Shown here: in pieces, positions 9,471 through 18,500 of the stretch
How the letters are laid out: each line of letters begins with the position of its first letter
Position numbering within the stretch: position 1 is the stretch's first letter
Assembly (NCBI RefSeq): GCF_900141785.1
Contig: NZ_FQYP01000016.1
Span: forward strand, 1-42,500
Length of the DNA: 42,500 nucleotides
Reading direction: 5' to 3'
Origin: Aquimarina spongiae
GTDB lineage: Bacteria; Bacteroidota; Bacteroidia; Flavobacteriales; Flavobacteriaceae
The notes under the pieces: model-generated
What the model was told of the DNA's origin: nothing
The model's input: the letters and a program-made list of their open reading frames with translations, nothing else
Database searches by the model: none
Translations under genes and position numbers: made by a program

Positions 9471-12400
9471 TTACTCTTCTAATCTGATATCCAGACCAAG
9501 ACCCTTTAATTCATGCATTAATACATTGAAAGATTCTGGTAATCCAGGCTCTGGCATAGGCTCACCTTTAACGATACTTTCGTATGTTTTGGCTCTCCCT
9601 ATTACATCATCAGATTTTACGGTCAATATCTCACGAAGCGTACTTGAAGCTCCATAAGCCTCAAGTGCCCATACTTCCATCTCACCAAAACGCTGACCTC
9701 CAAACTGTGCTTTACCACCAAGAGGCTGTTGTGTAATCAATGAGTAAGGACCAATAGAACGGGCGTGCATCTTATCATCTACCATGTGACCTAGTTTTAA
9801 CATATAAATCACACCTACCGTTGCTGGTTGATCAAAACGATCTCCTGAACCTCCATCATATAAGTAAGTATGACCGAATCTAGGAATTCCAGCTTCATCA
9901 GTAAATCCATTAATTTGGTCTAGAGAAGCACCATCAAAAATTGGAGTAGCAAATTTTCTACCTAATTTCTGACCAGCCCAACCTAATACAGTTTCATAGA
10001 TCTGACCAATGTTCATACGCGATGGTACCCCAAGTGGATTTAATACAATATCTACCGGTGTTCCATCTTCTAAGAATGGCATATCTTCTTCTCTTACGAT
10101 ACGTGCCACAATACCTTTGTTACCGTGACGACCTGCCATTTTATCTCCTACTTTCAGTTTACGTTTTTTAGCAATATAAACTTTAGCAAGTTTGATGATT
10201 CCAGAAGGTAGTTCATCTCCAACAGAAATTGTGAATTTCTCTCTTCTTAAATTACCCTGAAGATCATTTTCTTTAATCTTATAGTTGTGAATAAGATCTG
10301 CAACCATTCTGTTAAGATCATCATCTGTAGTCCATGTACCTTTGGTAAGGTGAGCATAATCATCAACACTGTTAAGCATCTTTTGAGTATACTTTTTCCC
10401 TTTTGGAAGTACTTCTTCTCCTAAATCATTCATTACACCCTGAGAAGTTTTACCTCCTACGATGGCGAATAATTTATCTACTAACTCAGATTTTAATAAC
10501 TCGAATTTAGCGTCATAAGATCTTTCTAGGATCTCGATATCCTCTTTATCCTGAGATCTCTTTCTCTTATCCTTAATCGCACGAGCAAACAATTTCTTGT
10601 CAATTACTACCCCGTGTAATGAAGGTGAAGCTTTTAAAGAAGCATCTTTAACATCTCCTGCCTTATCACCAAAAATAGCACGTAGTAATTTTTCTTCTGG
10701 AGTAGGATCACTCTCTCCTTTTGGAGTAATCTTACCAATAAGTATATCACCAGGCTTAATTTCGGCACCTACTCTAATCATACCATTTTCGTCAAGGTCT
10801 TTTGTAGCCTCTTCAGAAACGTTTGGTATGTCATTTGTTAATTCCTCATTACCTAATTTGGTATCTCTAACTTCTAGAGAGTACTCATCGATATGAATAG
10901 AAGTAAAGATATCATCTCTTACTACTTTTTCAGAAATTACGATCGCATCCTCAAAGTTATACCCTTTCCATGGCATAAAGGCTACTTTCATGTTTCTTCC
11001 TAGTGCAAGTTCACCATTTTCGGTAGCATACCCTTGACATAGCACCTGCCCTTTGGCAACCTTATCGCCTACTCTAACGATTGGTTTTAGGTTGATACTT
11101 GTACCCTGGTTAGTTTTTCTGAATTTAATAAGATAATAGGTCTTAGAATCTCCATCAAAACTTACCATTCTTTGTTCTTCCGTTCTATCGTATTTAATCG
11201 TAATCTTATCCGCATCAACGTACTCAACAACTCCTGCACCTTCAGCATTGATCAATACTCTTGAATCTGAAGCTACCTGACGCTCAAGCCCTGTACCTAC
11301 AATCGGAGCATCAACTCTTAATAATGGTACTGCCTGACGCATCATGTTTGATCCCATCAGTGCACGGTTCGCATCATCATGCTCCAAGAATGGAATCAAC
11401 GATGCAGATATAGAAGCAATCTGGTTTGGAGCAACATCGGCATAATTCACCTGGGTAGGATCAATAACCGGGAAGTCACCCTCCATACGTGCAATAACCT
11501 TATCAGAATCTATGGTTCCATCTTCCTTTAAAGGAATGTTTGCCTGAGCAATTAATTTTTCTTCCTCTTCTTCGGCGCTTAGATATGTAAATCCTGAAAG
11601 ATCTACTCTACCCTCCTCTACCTTACGGTAAGGAGTTTCTAAGAATCCCATTGAATTTACTTTTGCAAATACCGATAAGGAAGAGATCAATCCAATATTT
11701 GGTCCTTCAGGTGTTTCGATAGGACAAAGACGACCATAGTGTGTATAGTGAACGTCACGTACCTCGAAACCTGCTCTTTCTCTTGATAAACCACCAGGTC
11801 CTAGGGCAGAAAGTCTACGCTTGTGAGTAATCTCTGCTAATGGATTGGTTTGATCCATAAACTGAGAAAGCTGGTTGGTACCAAAGAATGAGTTGATTAC
11901 AGAAGACAATGTCTTAGCATTAATCAAATCGATTGGTGTAAATACCTCATTATCTCTTACATTCATTCGCTCACGGATGGTACGCGCCATACGCGCTAAT
12001 CCTACACCAAACTGCTGAGATAACTGCTCACCTACTGTACGAACACGACGGTTAGAAAGGTGATCGATATCATCGATCTCAGCTTTTGAATTGATAAGCT
12101 CGATCAAATATTTGATAATGGTAATAATATCTTCTTTGGTAAGCACTTGCTTATCCATATCGATATCAAGACCTAATTTTTTATTCATTCTATATCGACC
12201 TACTTCACCAAGGTTATAACGTTGGTCAGAGAAGAATAACTTGTCGATAATTCCTCTTGCAGTTTCCTCATCAGGCGGTTCTGCATTACGTAATTGACGA
12301 TATATGTGCTCTACCGCTTCTTTTTCAGAATTGGTAGGGTCTTTTTGCAATGTATTATGGATGATTGCATAATCTCCTTTTTGATTATCTTCTTTATGCA

Positions 12401-13280
12401 ATAAAATAGTTTTTGCACCAGACTCGATAATTTCTTCTAGGTGATCCTTATCTAATATAGTATCACGATCTAATACGATCTCATTACGTTCGATAGATAC
12501 CACCTCTCCAGTATCTTCATCCACAAAATCTTCGTGCCAAGTATTTAAAACACGAGCGGCCAATTTACGGCCTAATACTTTTTTCAATCCGGATTTAGAA
12601 ACTTTTACTTCCTCTGCAAGGTCAAAAATTTCTAAAATATCTTTATCGCGCTCATAACCTATTGCACGGAAAAGTGTAGTTACCGGTAATTTTTTCTTTC
12701 TATCAATATATGCGTACATCACGCTATTGATATCTGTAGCAAATTCTATCCAAGACCCTTTAAAAGGAATTACTCTTGCAGAATACAGCTTGGTTCCATT
12801 AGCATGGAAAGACTGTCCAAAGAATACCCCTGGAGAACGGTGTAATTGCGATACAACAACACGCTCAGCTCCATTAATACAGAAGGTTCCACTAGGAGTC
12901 ATATAAGGAATAGTACCTAAATACACATCCTGTACAATAGTTTCAAAATCTTCATGTTCTGGGTCTGTACAGAATAATTTAAGACGTGCTTTAAGGGGTA
13001 CACTATAAGTAAGACCTCTTTCTATACACTCTTGAAGATCATATCTAGGAGGATCAACGAAGTAATCTAAAAATTCAAGTACAAATTGATTACGAGTATC
13101 CGTAATCGGAAAATTTTCCATGAAGGTATTGTATAGACCTTCGTTTCCTCTTTCTTCAGATTTTGTTTCTAATTGAAAGAAATCCTGAAATGATTTGATC
13201 TGGATATCCAAAAAGTCCGGATATTCAGGTCTGTTCTTTACAGAAGAGAAATTCAATCTTTCAGTTTGCGTTGCTAACAT
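9471..13280 (-). CDS. rpoB: DNA-directed RNA polymerase subunit beta
   Basis: This is the 1269-residue beta subunit, half of the RNA polymerase active centre. The rifampicin-binding cluster lies near residues 470-530 (QLSQFMDQTNPLAEITHKRR, then LSALGPGG) and carries the wild-type D, H and S at the positions usually altered in resistant strains. PIETPEGPNIGLISSL follows. The C-terminal region has GRHGNKGIVARI and the beta'-contact segment ending in GLGLDIRLEE. I chose ATG 13280 as start: the frame can be opened one codon earlier at TTG 13283, which I consider incidental. rplL lies upstream across a strong hairpin, and rpoC lies downstream. Confidence 0.99.
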   Translation of the reverse strand: MLATQTERLNFSSVKNRPEYPDFLDIQIKSFQDFFQLETKSEERGNEGLYNTFMENFPITDTRNQFVLEFLDYFVDPPRYDLQECIERGLTYSVPLKARLKLFCTDPEHEDFETIVQDVYLGTIPYMTPSGTFCINGAERVVVSQLHRSPGVFFGQSFHANGTKLYSARVIPFKGSWIEFATDINSVMYAYIDRKKKLPVTTLFRAIGYERDKDILEIFDLAEEVKVSKSGLKKVLGRKLAARVLNTWHEDFVDEDTGEVVSIERNEIVLDRDTILDKDHLEEIIESGAKTILLHKEDNQKGDYAIIHNTLQKDPTNSEKEAVEHIYRQLRNAEPPDEETARGIIDKLFFSDQRYNLGEVGRYRMNKKLGLDIDMDKQVLTKEDIITIIKYLIELINSKAEIDDIDHLSNRRVRTVGEQLSQQFGVGLARMARTIRERMNVRDNEVFTPIDLINAKTLSSVINSFFGTNQLSQFMDQTNPLAEITHKRRLSALGPGGLSRERAGFEVRDVHYTHYGRLCPIETPEGPNIGLISSLSVFAKVNSMGFLETPYRKVEEGRVDLSGFTYLSAEEEEEKLIAQANIPLKEDGTIDSDKVIARMEGDFPVIDPTQVNYADVAPNQIASISASLIPFLEHDDANRALMGSNMMRQAVPLLRVDAPIVGTGLERQVASDSRVLINAEGAGVVEYVDADKITIKYDRTEEQRMVSFDGDSKTYYLIKFRKTNQGTSINLKPIVRVGDKVAKGQVLCQGYATENGELALGRNMKVAFMPWKGYNFEDAIVISEKVVRDDIFTSIHIDEYSLEVRDTKLGNEELTNDIPNVSEEATKDLDENGMIRVGAEIKPGDILIGKITPKGESDPTPEEKLLRAIFGDKAGDVKDASLKASPSLHGVVIDKKLFARAIKDKRKRSQDKEDIEILERSYDAKFELLKSELVDKLFAIVGGKTSQGVMNDLGEEVLPKGKKYTQKMLNSVDDYAHLTKGTWTTDDDLNRMVADLIHNYKIKENDLQGNLRREKFTISVGDELPSGIIKLAKVYIAKKRKLKVGDKMAGRHGNKGIVARIVREEDMPFLEDGTPVDIVLNPLGVPSRMNIGQIYETVLGWAGQKLGRKFATPIFDGASLDQINGFTDEAGIPRFGHTYLYDGGSGDRFDQPATVGVIYMLKLGHMVDDKMHARSIGPYSLITQQPLGGKAQFGGQRFGEMEVWALEAYGASSTLREILTVKSDDVIGRAKTYESIVKGEPMPEPGLPESFNVLMHELKGLGLDIRLEE

Positions 13281-13353
13281 CAATGGACGGAATTAAATTA
13301 AAATTTTAAAAAGGGGTGCGTATGCAAAGACCTAACTTTTATATACGCAAAAT

Positions 13354-13391
13354 GGTTTAGACCTCAGAGAGAAACTCTCTGGGTCTAAACC
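13354..13391 (-). promoter_or_regulatory. Long hairpin in the rplL-rpoB gap (attenuator or processing site)
   Basis: A 17-bp stem with one bulged base (13354-13371 paired with 13375-13391) and a 3-nt loop fills the gap. On the minus strand it is followed only by ATTTTG, a weak T tract. In E. coli the same junction carries a partial terminator and an RNase III site, so a role in setting rpoBC output below the ribosomal genes is a reasonable inference. Confidence 0.7.
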
Positions 13392-13413
13392 TATATATCA
13401 ATCTATGGTAAGC

Positions 13414-13791
13414 TTACTTAAGCTCAACCTCAGCTCCAGCCTCTTCTAATTGAGTTTTAAGAGCTTCAGCTTCATCCTTAGCTACACCTTCTTTGATAGC
13501 TTTAGGAGCACCATCTACTAATTCTTTAGCATCTTTAAGACCAAGACCAGTTAATTCTTTAACAAGTTTTACAACTGCTAATTTAGAACCACCTGCAGCC
13601 TTAAGGATTACATCGAACTCTGATTTTTCTTCAGCAGCTTCGCCACCACCAGCAGCACCACCACCAGCAACAGCTACTGCAGCAGCAGCAGGCTCGATAC
13701 CATATTCTTCTTTTAATATATCAGCTAACTCATTAACTTCTTTTACTGTTAAGTTAACTAATTGTTCTGCGAAATCTTTTAAATCTGCCAT
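13414..13791 (-). CDS. rplL: 50S ribosomal protein bL12 (L7/L12)
   Basis: The 125-residue stalk protein is acidic. The N-terminal dimerisation domain (FAEQLVNLTVKEVNELADIL) is followed by an Ala/Gly-rich hinge (about residues 34-55) and the C-terminal factor-binding domain with GLGLKDAKELVDGAPKAIKE. It recruits translational GTPases such as EF-Tu and RF3 to the ribosome. It lies 68 bp after rplJ, its partner in the L10-L12 stalk, and is separated from rpoB by a strong hairpin. Confidence 0.98.
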   Translation of the reverse strand: MADLKDFAEQLVNLTVKEVNELADILKEEYGIEPAAAAVAVAGGGAAGGGEAAEEKSEFDVILKAAGGSKLAVVKLVKELTGLGLKDAKELVDGAPKAIKEGVAKDEAEALKTQLEEAGAEVELK

Positions 13792-13859
13792 TTTCTATCG
13801 TTTTAAATAATTTTTTTTAATGAAATATAATTGTTAAAAAGTGCGTACACTATTGATTG

Positions 13860-14381
13860 TTATCCTTCTTTTTCGGATAACGTTTTAAGGATACCAGCAA
13901 GTTTACCACCTCCTGATTTCAACGCAGAAACTACGTTCTTAGCAGGAGACTGTAGTAAGCCAATAATATCTCCGATAACTTCTTCCTTAGACTTGATACT
14001 AACAAGTGCATCTAGATTTTCGTCACCAACAAATATTGCTTCCTCGATAAATGCTCCTTTTAGTAAAGGCTTCTCAGATTTCTTACGAAACTCTTTGATA
14101 ACTTTTGCAGGTGCATTACCAGCTTCGGCAAACATGATTGAAGTATTACCTTTTAATACATTTGGTAATTCTCCAAAATCCTTATCTGAATTCTCCATTG
14201 CTTTTGCAAGGAGTGTATTCTTAACTACTTTTAATGAAACATTAGCTTTGAAACAAGCTCTTCTTAAATTAGAAGTTGTTCCTGCATCCAACCCTGAGAT
14301 ATCTGCTAAGTAGATATTCGCGTTATCAGCCAACTGAGCAGTTAAGTCATCAATTACTTGTGATTTTTCTTCTCTTGTCAT
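13860..14381 (-). CDS. rplJ: 50S ribosomal protein uL10
   Basis: The 173-residue protein forms the base of the ribosomal stalk and binds L12 dimers through its C-terminal helix. The N-terminus (MTREEKSQVIDDLTAQLADN) and the segment LRRACFKANVSLKVVKNTLL are typical. Only 15 bp separate it from rplA, so there is no room for the long structured L10 leader that controls rplJL in enteric bacteria. Any L10 feedback here must act elsewhere. Confidence 0.97.
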   Translation of the reverse strand: MTREEKSQVIDDLTAQLADNANIYLADISGLDAGTTSNLRRACFKANVSLKVVKNTLLAKAMENSDKDFGELPNVLKGNTSIMFAEAGNAPAKVIKEFRKKSEKPLLKGAFIEEAIFVGDENLDALVSIKSKEEVIGDIIGLLQSPAKNVVSALKSGGGKLAGILKTLSEKEG

Positions 14382-14396
14382 AATCGTTTATCTTAA

Positions 14397-15092
14397 TTAC
14401 CCAGCAAAGTTTTTAGCATCCACTTCTACTCCAGGACTCATTGTAGAAGACATATAGATCGACTTGATATATACTCCTTTAGCAGTTTGTGGTTTTAACT
14501 TTACCAATGTTGTTATTAATTCTTTAGCGTTACCAGCTATTTTCTCAGCTTCGAAAGAAGACTTCCCGATTGCAGCATGTACAATACCTGTTTTATCAAC
14601 TTTGAAATCGATCTTACCGGCTTTAACATCAGATACTGCTTTTGCAACATCCATAGTTACAGTACCTGTCTTTGGGTTTGGCATTAATCCACGAGGTCCT
14701 AATACTCTACCTAATGGTCCTAATTTACCCATAACACTTGGCATAGTAATGATCACATCTACATCAGTCCATCCTCCTTTGATCTTATCCAAATACTCAT
14801 CTAACCCTACAAAGTCGGCACCTGCTTCTTTAGCTTCTGCTTCTTTGTCTGGTGTTACTAACGCTAATACTTTTACATCTTTTCCTGTTCCGTGAGGTAA
14901 CGTTACCACTCCACGTACCATTTGGTTAGCTTTACGTGGATCAACGTTCAAACGAACAGCAAGGTCTACAGAAGCATCAAAGTTCACATTTGTTATTTCT
15001 TTTACCAAAGCTGATGCTTCAGCAAGAGAATAAGCCTTGTTCTTTTCTACTTTAGCTTGCGCTTCTTTTTGCTTTTTAGTCAATTTTGCCAT
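14397..15092 (-). CDS. rplA: 50S ribosomal protein uL1
   Basis: This 231-residue protein forms the mobile L1 stalk that handles E-site tRNA. Diagnostic segments are VDLAVRLNVDPRKANQMVRG, GKLGPLGRVLGPRGLMPNPK and KTGIVHAAIGKSSFEAEKI. It lies 18 bp downstream of rplK and 15 bp upstream of rplJ, consistent with one transcript. Confidence 0.98.
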   Translation of the reverse strand: MAKLTKKQKEAQAKVEKNKAYSLAEASALVKEITNVNFDASVDLAVRLNVDPRKANQMVRGVVTLPHGTGKDVKVLALVTPDKEAEAKEAGADFVGLDEYLDKIKGGWTDVDVIITMPSVMGKLGPLGRVLGPRGLMPNPKTGTVTMDVAKAVSDVKAGKIDFKVDKTGIVHAAIGKSSFEAEKIAGNAKELITTLVKLKPQTAKGVYIKSIYMSSTMSPGVEVDAKNFAG

Positions 15093-15110
15093 TTTGTAAA
15101 CGTTTTTGGA

Positions 15111-15548
15111 TTAAAAAGGAGCTTGTCCTTTTACAGTTACACCCATGGAACGAGCAGTACCTGCAATCATTTTCATTGCCGATTCGATAGTAAATGCATT
15201 TAGATCTTGCATCTTATCTTCAGCAATTGCTTTTACCTGATCCCAAGTAATACTTGCTACTTTTTTACGGTTAGGCTCTCCAGAACCCTTCTTTTGTTTT
15301 GCTGCTTCCAGAATTTGAACAGCTGCTGGTGGAGTTTTGATAACAAAGTCAAAAGACTTGTCAGAATACACACTAATTACAACCGGTAATACTTTACCAG
15401 CCTTATCTTGCGTTCTACCATTGAATTGCTTACAGAATTCCATGATATTTACTCCGGCAGCACCTAGAGCAGGTCCAACAGGGGGTGATGGGTTTGCCGC
15501 ACCTCCACGAACTTGAAGTTTTACAACTTTACTTAACTCTTTAGCCAT
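15111..15548 (-). CDS. rplK: 50S ribosomal protein uL11
   Basis: The 145-residue protein sits at the base of the GTPase-associated centre. The N-terminus carries the proline-rich VRGGAANPSPPVGPALGAAG segment. The rRNA-binding C-terminal domain ends with ESAMKMIAGTARSMGVTVKG. The leader just upstream of its ATG contains two overlapping AT-rich inverted repeats that could influence its translation. Confidence 0.98.
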   Translation of the reverse strand: MAKELSKVVKLQVRGGAANPSPPVGPALGAAGVNIMEFCKQFNGRTQDKAGKVLPVVISVYSDKSFDFVIKTPPAAVQILEAAKQKKGSGEPNRKKVASITWDQVKAIAEDKMQDLNAFTIESAMKMIAGTARSMGVTVKGQAPF

Positions 15549-15550
15549 TT

Positions 15551-15577
15551 TTCTAATTTTAAATTAGAACCGTTCTA
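15551..15577 (-). promoter_or_regulatory. Two mutually exclusive small hairpins in the rplK leader
   Basis: TTCTAATTT-t-AAATTAGAA (15551-15569) is a perfect 9+9 inverted repeat ending 2 bp from the rplK start codon. TAGAAC-c-GTTCTA (15565-15577) is a perfect 6+6 repeat sharing TAGAA with it, so only one can form at a time. Both are AT-rich and short, so stability is uncertain. Confidence 0.4.
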
Positions 15578-15622
15578 CAGTTGGAAGCAAAAGAACAATT
15601 CTGATATATATAATGTAACAGT

Positions 15623-16177
15623 TTATACTTTTTCAACTTGCATATAACTCAATTCTAATGGCGTCTTTCTTCCAAAGATTTTCACCATTACCTCAAGCTT
15701 ACGCTTTTCTTCATTTACTTTCTCTACAGTACCATTAAACCCGTTGAAAGGACCGTCTATTACTTTTACTGTCTCTCCAACAGTGTAAGGAATCGCAACA
15801 TTATCAGTTTTCACTGCTAATTCATCCACTTTTCCTAGCATTCTGTTTATTTCTGCTTTTCTTAATGGTACAGGATCTCCTCCTTTTACTTCACCAAGAA
15901 AGCCAATCACACCATTAATTGATTTAATGATATGAGGAACCTCACCTGCCAAGTTAGCTTCAATCATAACATAACCTGGAAAGTATACACGTTCCTTATT
16001 TATTTTCTTTCCATTACGGATTTGAACTACCTTTTCCGTTGGAACCAAAATCTGGGAAACAAAATCTTCAAGTCCCATATGAGCTATTTCACGCTCTATA
16101 TAGTCTTTAACCTTATTTTCCTGACCACTTACCGCTCTTACAACGTACCACTTCTTTGAATTATCCACCTCGGCCAT
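15623..16177 (-). CDS. nusG: Transcription termination/antitermination factor NusG
   Basis: The 184-residue protein has an N-terminal NGN domain (KKWYVVRAVSGQENKVKDYI, and YFPGYVMIEANL) and a C-terminal KOW motif (GETVKVIDGPFNGFNGTVEK). It binds elongating RNA polymerase and links it to Rho or the ribosome. It lies 9 bp after secE, the standard pairing. Confidence 0.98.
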   Translation of the reverse strand: MAEVDNSKKWYVVRAVSGQENKVKDYIEREIAHMGLEDFVSQILVPTEKVVQIRNGKKINKERVYFPGYVMIEANLAGEVPHIIKSINGVIGFLGEVKGGDPVPLRKAEINRMLGKVDELAVKTDNVAIPYTVGETVKVIDGPFNGFNGTVEKVNEEKRKLEVMVKIFGRKTPLELSYMQVEKV

Positions 16178-16186
16178 TTTGAAAAT

Positions 16187-16384
16187 TTAAGATTTAACTA
16201 ACGTAAAATAATATTCGATCATGTTACTAAAAACAGTATCCACTCCCCAAATAGCCAGAGAAAAAATAACTGAAAAAACAATAACAACTATGGTTAATCT
16301 CTGTGCTTCTGCCCAGGGAGTCCAGGTTACATGATTTTTCAACTCGTTATATGATTCTGTAATATAATTTATTAATCCAGCCAT
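16187..16384 (-). CDS. secE: Preprotein translocase subunit SecE
   Basis: The 65-residue protein has the short single-span form usual outside the enterics. The amphipathic segment YITESYNELKNHVTWTPWAE is followed by one membrane helix (LTIVVIVFSVIFSLAIWGVD, about residues 30-50). It clamps SecY in the Sec translocon. It lies between tRNA-Trp and nusG. Confidence 0.97.
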   Translation of the reverse strand: MAGLINYITESYNELKNHVTWTPWAEAQRLTIVVIVFSVIFSLAIWGVDTVFSNMIEYYFTLVKS

Positions 16385-16488
16385 TGTATTCGGTTTTTAT
16401 TGACAGTCTTAAGAAAATATTTCTCAGTTCCGCCAAAGAATTCAATATAATAATGATCTTATTTTGCAAAAAATATCAATCATTTCAG

Positions 16489-16561
16489 CACGGGTTGAGA
16501 GGCTCGAACTCCCGACACCTGGTTTTGGAGACCAGTGCTCTACCAACTGAGCTAAACCCGT
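16489..16561 (-). tRNA. tRNA-Trp (CCA)
   Basis: A 73-nt cloverleaf: acceptor ACGGGTT pairs with AACCCGT, the anticodon stem CTGGT/ACCAG encloses loop CTCCAAA with anticodon CCA, and the T loop is TTCGAGC. The 3' CCA is not encoded. It sits between tuf and secE. Confidence 0.97.
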
Positions 16562-16572
16562 ATACATAAGGC

Positions 16573-16598
16573 AAGGTATTCGCCAGTGCGAATACCTT
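16573..16598 (-). promoter_or_regulatory. Hairpin between tuf and tRNA-Trp
   Basis: An 11-bp perfect stem (AAGGTATTCGC at 16573-16583 with GCGAATACCTT at 16588-16598) has a 4-nt loop and no T-run. It lies 11 bp from the tRNA 5' end, so it probably marks the end of the tuf mRNA after tRNA processing. Confidence 0.6.
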
Positions 16599-16619
16599 AC
16601 CTATATATCTATAATTGTA

Positions 16620-17807
16620 TTAGTCTAAAATTTCGGTTACCTGACCAGCACCTACTGTTCTACCACCTTCACGGATAGCAAAACGAAGACCTACATTCAT
16701 TGCGATTGGTTGAATCAACTCAACAGTAATAGTTAAGTTATCTCCAGGCATTACCATTTCTACTCCATCAGGAAGCGCAATGTTTCCAGTTACGTCAGTT
16801 GTACGTACGTAGAACTGTGGACGGTAGTTGTTATGGAATGGAGTGTGACGACCACCTTCTTCTTTCTTAAGGATATACACCTCAGCTTTGAATTTGGCAT
16901 GTGGAGTTACAGATCCTGGCTTAACGATTACCATACCTCTAGAGATTTCAGTTTTCTCGATACCTCTTAATAGGATACCTACGTTATCTCCAGCTTCTCC
17001 TCTATCTAATATCTTACGGAACATCTCAACCCCAGTAATAGTAGAAGTTAATTTCTCAGCTCCCATACCGATGATCTCTACAGGATCTCCAGTGTTAGCA
17101 ACTCCAGTCTCGATACGTCCAGTAGCAACAGTACCACGACCAGTAATAGAGAATACATCTTCGATTGGCATCAAGAAGTCTTTTTCAACATCTCTCTTTG
17201 GTAACTCGATCCAAGTATCAACAGCTTCCATAAGCTCCATTACTGTATCAACCCACTTTTGCTCTCCGTTAAGAGCTCCTAAAGCAGAACCAGCAATTAC
17301 AGGACCGTTATCTCCATCATACTCATAAAAAGAAAGAAGTTCTCTTACTTCCATCTCTACAAGCTCTAAAAGCTCCTCATCATCAACCATATCCACTTTG
17401 TTAAGGAATACAACGATTCTAGGAATACCTACCTGACGTCCTAAAAGTATGTGCTCACGAGTTTGTGGCATTGGACCATCAGTAGCAGCAACTACTAAGA
17501 TCGCACCGTCCATCTGAGCAGCACCAGTTACCATGTTCTTTACGTAATCCGCGTGACCTGGACAGTCAACGTGTGCATAGTGACGATTTGAAGTTTGGTA
17601 CTCAACGTGAGACGTGTTAATTGTAATACCTCTTTCTTTTTCTTCTGGAGCGTTATCGATAGTATCGAAATCTCTTGCTTCAGAAAGACCAGCTTCTGCC
17701 AATACTTTAGTAATTGCAGCAGTTAACGTAGTTTTACCGTGATCAACGTGTCCAATAGTACCAATATTTAAGTGCGGTTTGGAACGATCAAAAGTTTCCT
17801 TTGCCAT
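16620..17807 (-). CDS. tuf: Elongation factor Tu
   Basis: The 395-residue GTPase delivers aminoacyl-tRNA to the ribosome. It has the P-loop GHVDHGKTT near residue 19, the switch I segment EEKERGITINTSHVEY, DCPGHADYVKNM, and NKVDMVDDEE. The C-terminus MNVGLRFAIREGGRTVGAGQ is typical. It is flanked by tRNA-Thr(GGT) upstream and tRNA-Trp downstream on the same strand. Only one copy is in the window. Confidence 0.99.
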   Translation of the reverse strand: MAKETFDRSKPHLNIGTIGHVDHGKTTLTAAITKVLAEAGLSEARDFDTIDNAPEEKERGITINTSHVEYQTSNRHYAHVDCPGHADYVKNMVTGAAQMDGAILVVAATDGPMPQTREHILLGRQVGIPRIVVFLNKVDMVDDEELLELVEMEVRELLSFYEYDGDNGPVIAGSALGALNGEQKWVDTVMELMEAVDTWIELPKRDVEKDFLMPIEDVFSITGRGTVATGRIETGVANTGDPVEIIGMGAEKLTSTITGVEMFRKILDRGEAGDNVGILLRGIEKTEISRGMVIVKPGSVTPHAKFKAEVYILKKEEGGRHTPFHNNYRPQFYVRTTDVTGNIALPDGVEMVMPGDNLTITVELIQPIAMNVGLRFAIREGGRTVGAGQVTEILD

Positions 17808-17864
17808 AATTAATTTATTTAATCTTAGTTATATATTAGTGTTCAATTTATATTCTGAACCAAG

Positions 17865-17936
17865 AGCCAATGACGAGATTTGAACTCGTGACCTCTTCCT
17901 TACCAAGGAAACGCTCTACCCCTGAGCTACACCGGC
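17865..17936 (-). tRNA. tRNA-Thr (GGT)
   Basis: A 72-nt cloverleaf: acceptor GCCGGTG pairs with CATTGGC (two G-U pairs), and the anticodon loop TTGGTAA gives GGT. The T loop is TTCAAAT. It is the last tRNA before tuf. Confidence 0.96.
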
Positions 17937-18059
17937 TTTTTAATGAGCATAATGAAAAACCAGAATACTTTCATTTTTTTCAGAAAGAAATCCGATTAAT
18001 CATTACAGTTATGTTAAAAATCCAACCCCAAAATTTTCATTTTGAGGTTAGCTCATTCG

Positions 18060-18132
18060 AGCGGGAGACCGGGTTCGAACCGGCGACATTCAGCTTGGAA
18101 GGCTGACGCTCTACCAACTGAGCTACTCCCGC
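18060..18132 (-). tRNA. tRNA-Gly (TCC)
   Basis: A 73-nt cloverleaf: acceptor GCGGGAG pairs with CTCCCGC, the anticodon stem TCAGC/GCTGA encloses loop CTTCCAA with anticodon TCC, and the T loop is TTCGAAC. Discriminator base T. Confidence 0.97.
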
Positions 18133-18192
18133 TTTTCAACGTAAAACAGTCCTTTAAAAAACTGTTTTAGCATTGCTATTTTTTAAATTTTG

Positions 18193-18275
18193 TGGGGAGA
18201 GCAGGATTCGAACCTGCGAAGGTAAAAACCAACAGATTTACAGTCTGTCCTCGTTGGCCGCTTGAGTATCTCCCC
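18193..18275 (-). tRNA. tRNA-Tyr (GTA)
   Basis: An 83-nt class II tRNA with a long variable arm: acceptor GGGGAGA pairs with TCTCCCC, the anticodon stem ACAGA/TCTGT encloses loop CTGTAAA with anticodon GTA, and the T loop is TTCGAAT. An 8-bp inverted repeat (18143-18150 with 18161-18168) lies between it and tRNA-Gly and may aid processing. Confidence 0.97.
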
Positions 18276-18404
18276 CAAGTAAAAAAATTCAAAATTTCAA
18301 TATGAACTTTATGAATTTGAGAGCGCAAAAATAGTAATTTATTTTACATTTCAAAATTCATTTTAAAAAGGCTTTAATTTTTATTCAAATTAACCCCTTT
18401 TTTG

Positions 18405-18478
18405 AGCCGATAGAGGGACTCGAACCCACGACCTGCTGATTACAAATCAGCTGCTCTAGCCAGCTGAGCTATATCGGC
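18405..18478 (-). tRNA. tRNA-Thr (TGT)
   Basis: A 74-nt cloverleaf: acceptor GCCGATA pairs with TATCGGC, the anticodon stem GCTGA/TCAGC encloses loop TTTGTAA with anticodon TGT. It is the first gene of the tRNA-tuf-rpo transcript and a second threonine isoacceptor. Confidence 0.97.
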
Positions 18479-18500
18479 TTTTCACCATGTTTTAGAACAT

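Noticed and set aside
11700..11890. Possible rifampicin-resistance substitution in the rpoB cluster
   Set aside because: The usual D, H and S positions are wild type in QFMDQ, THKRR and LSALG.
13281..13283. TTG one codon before ATG as the rpoB start
   Set aside because: The next codon is ATG and fits the family; the TTG is probably chance.
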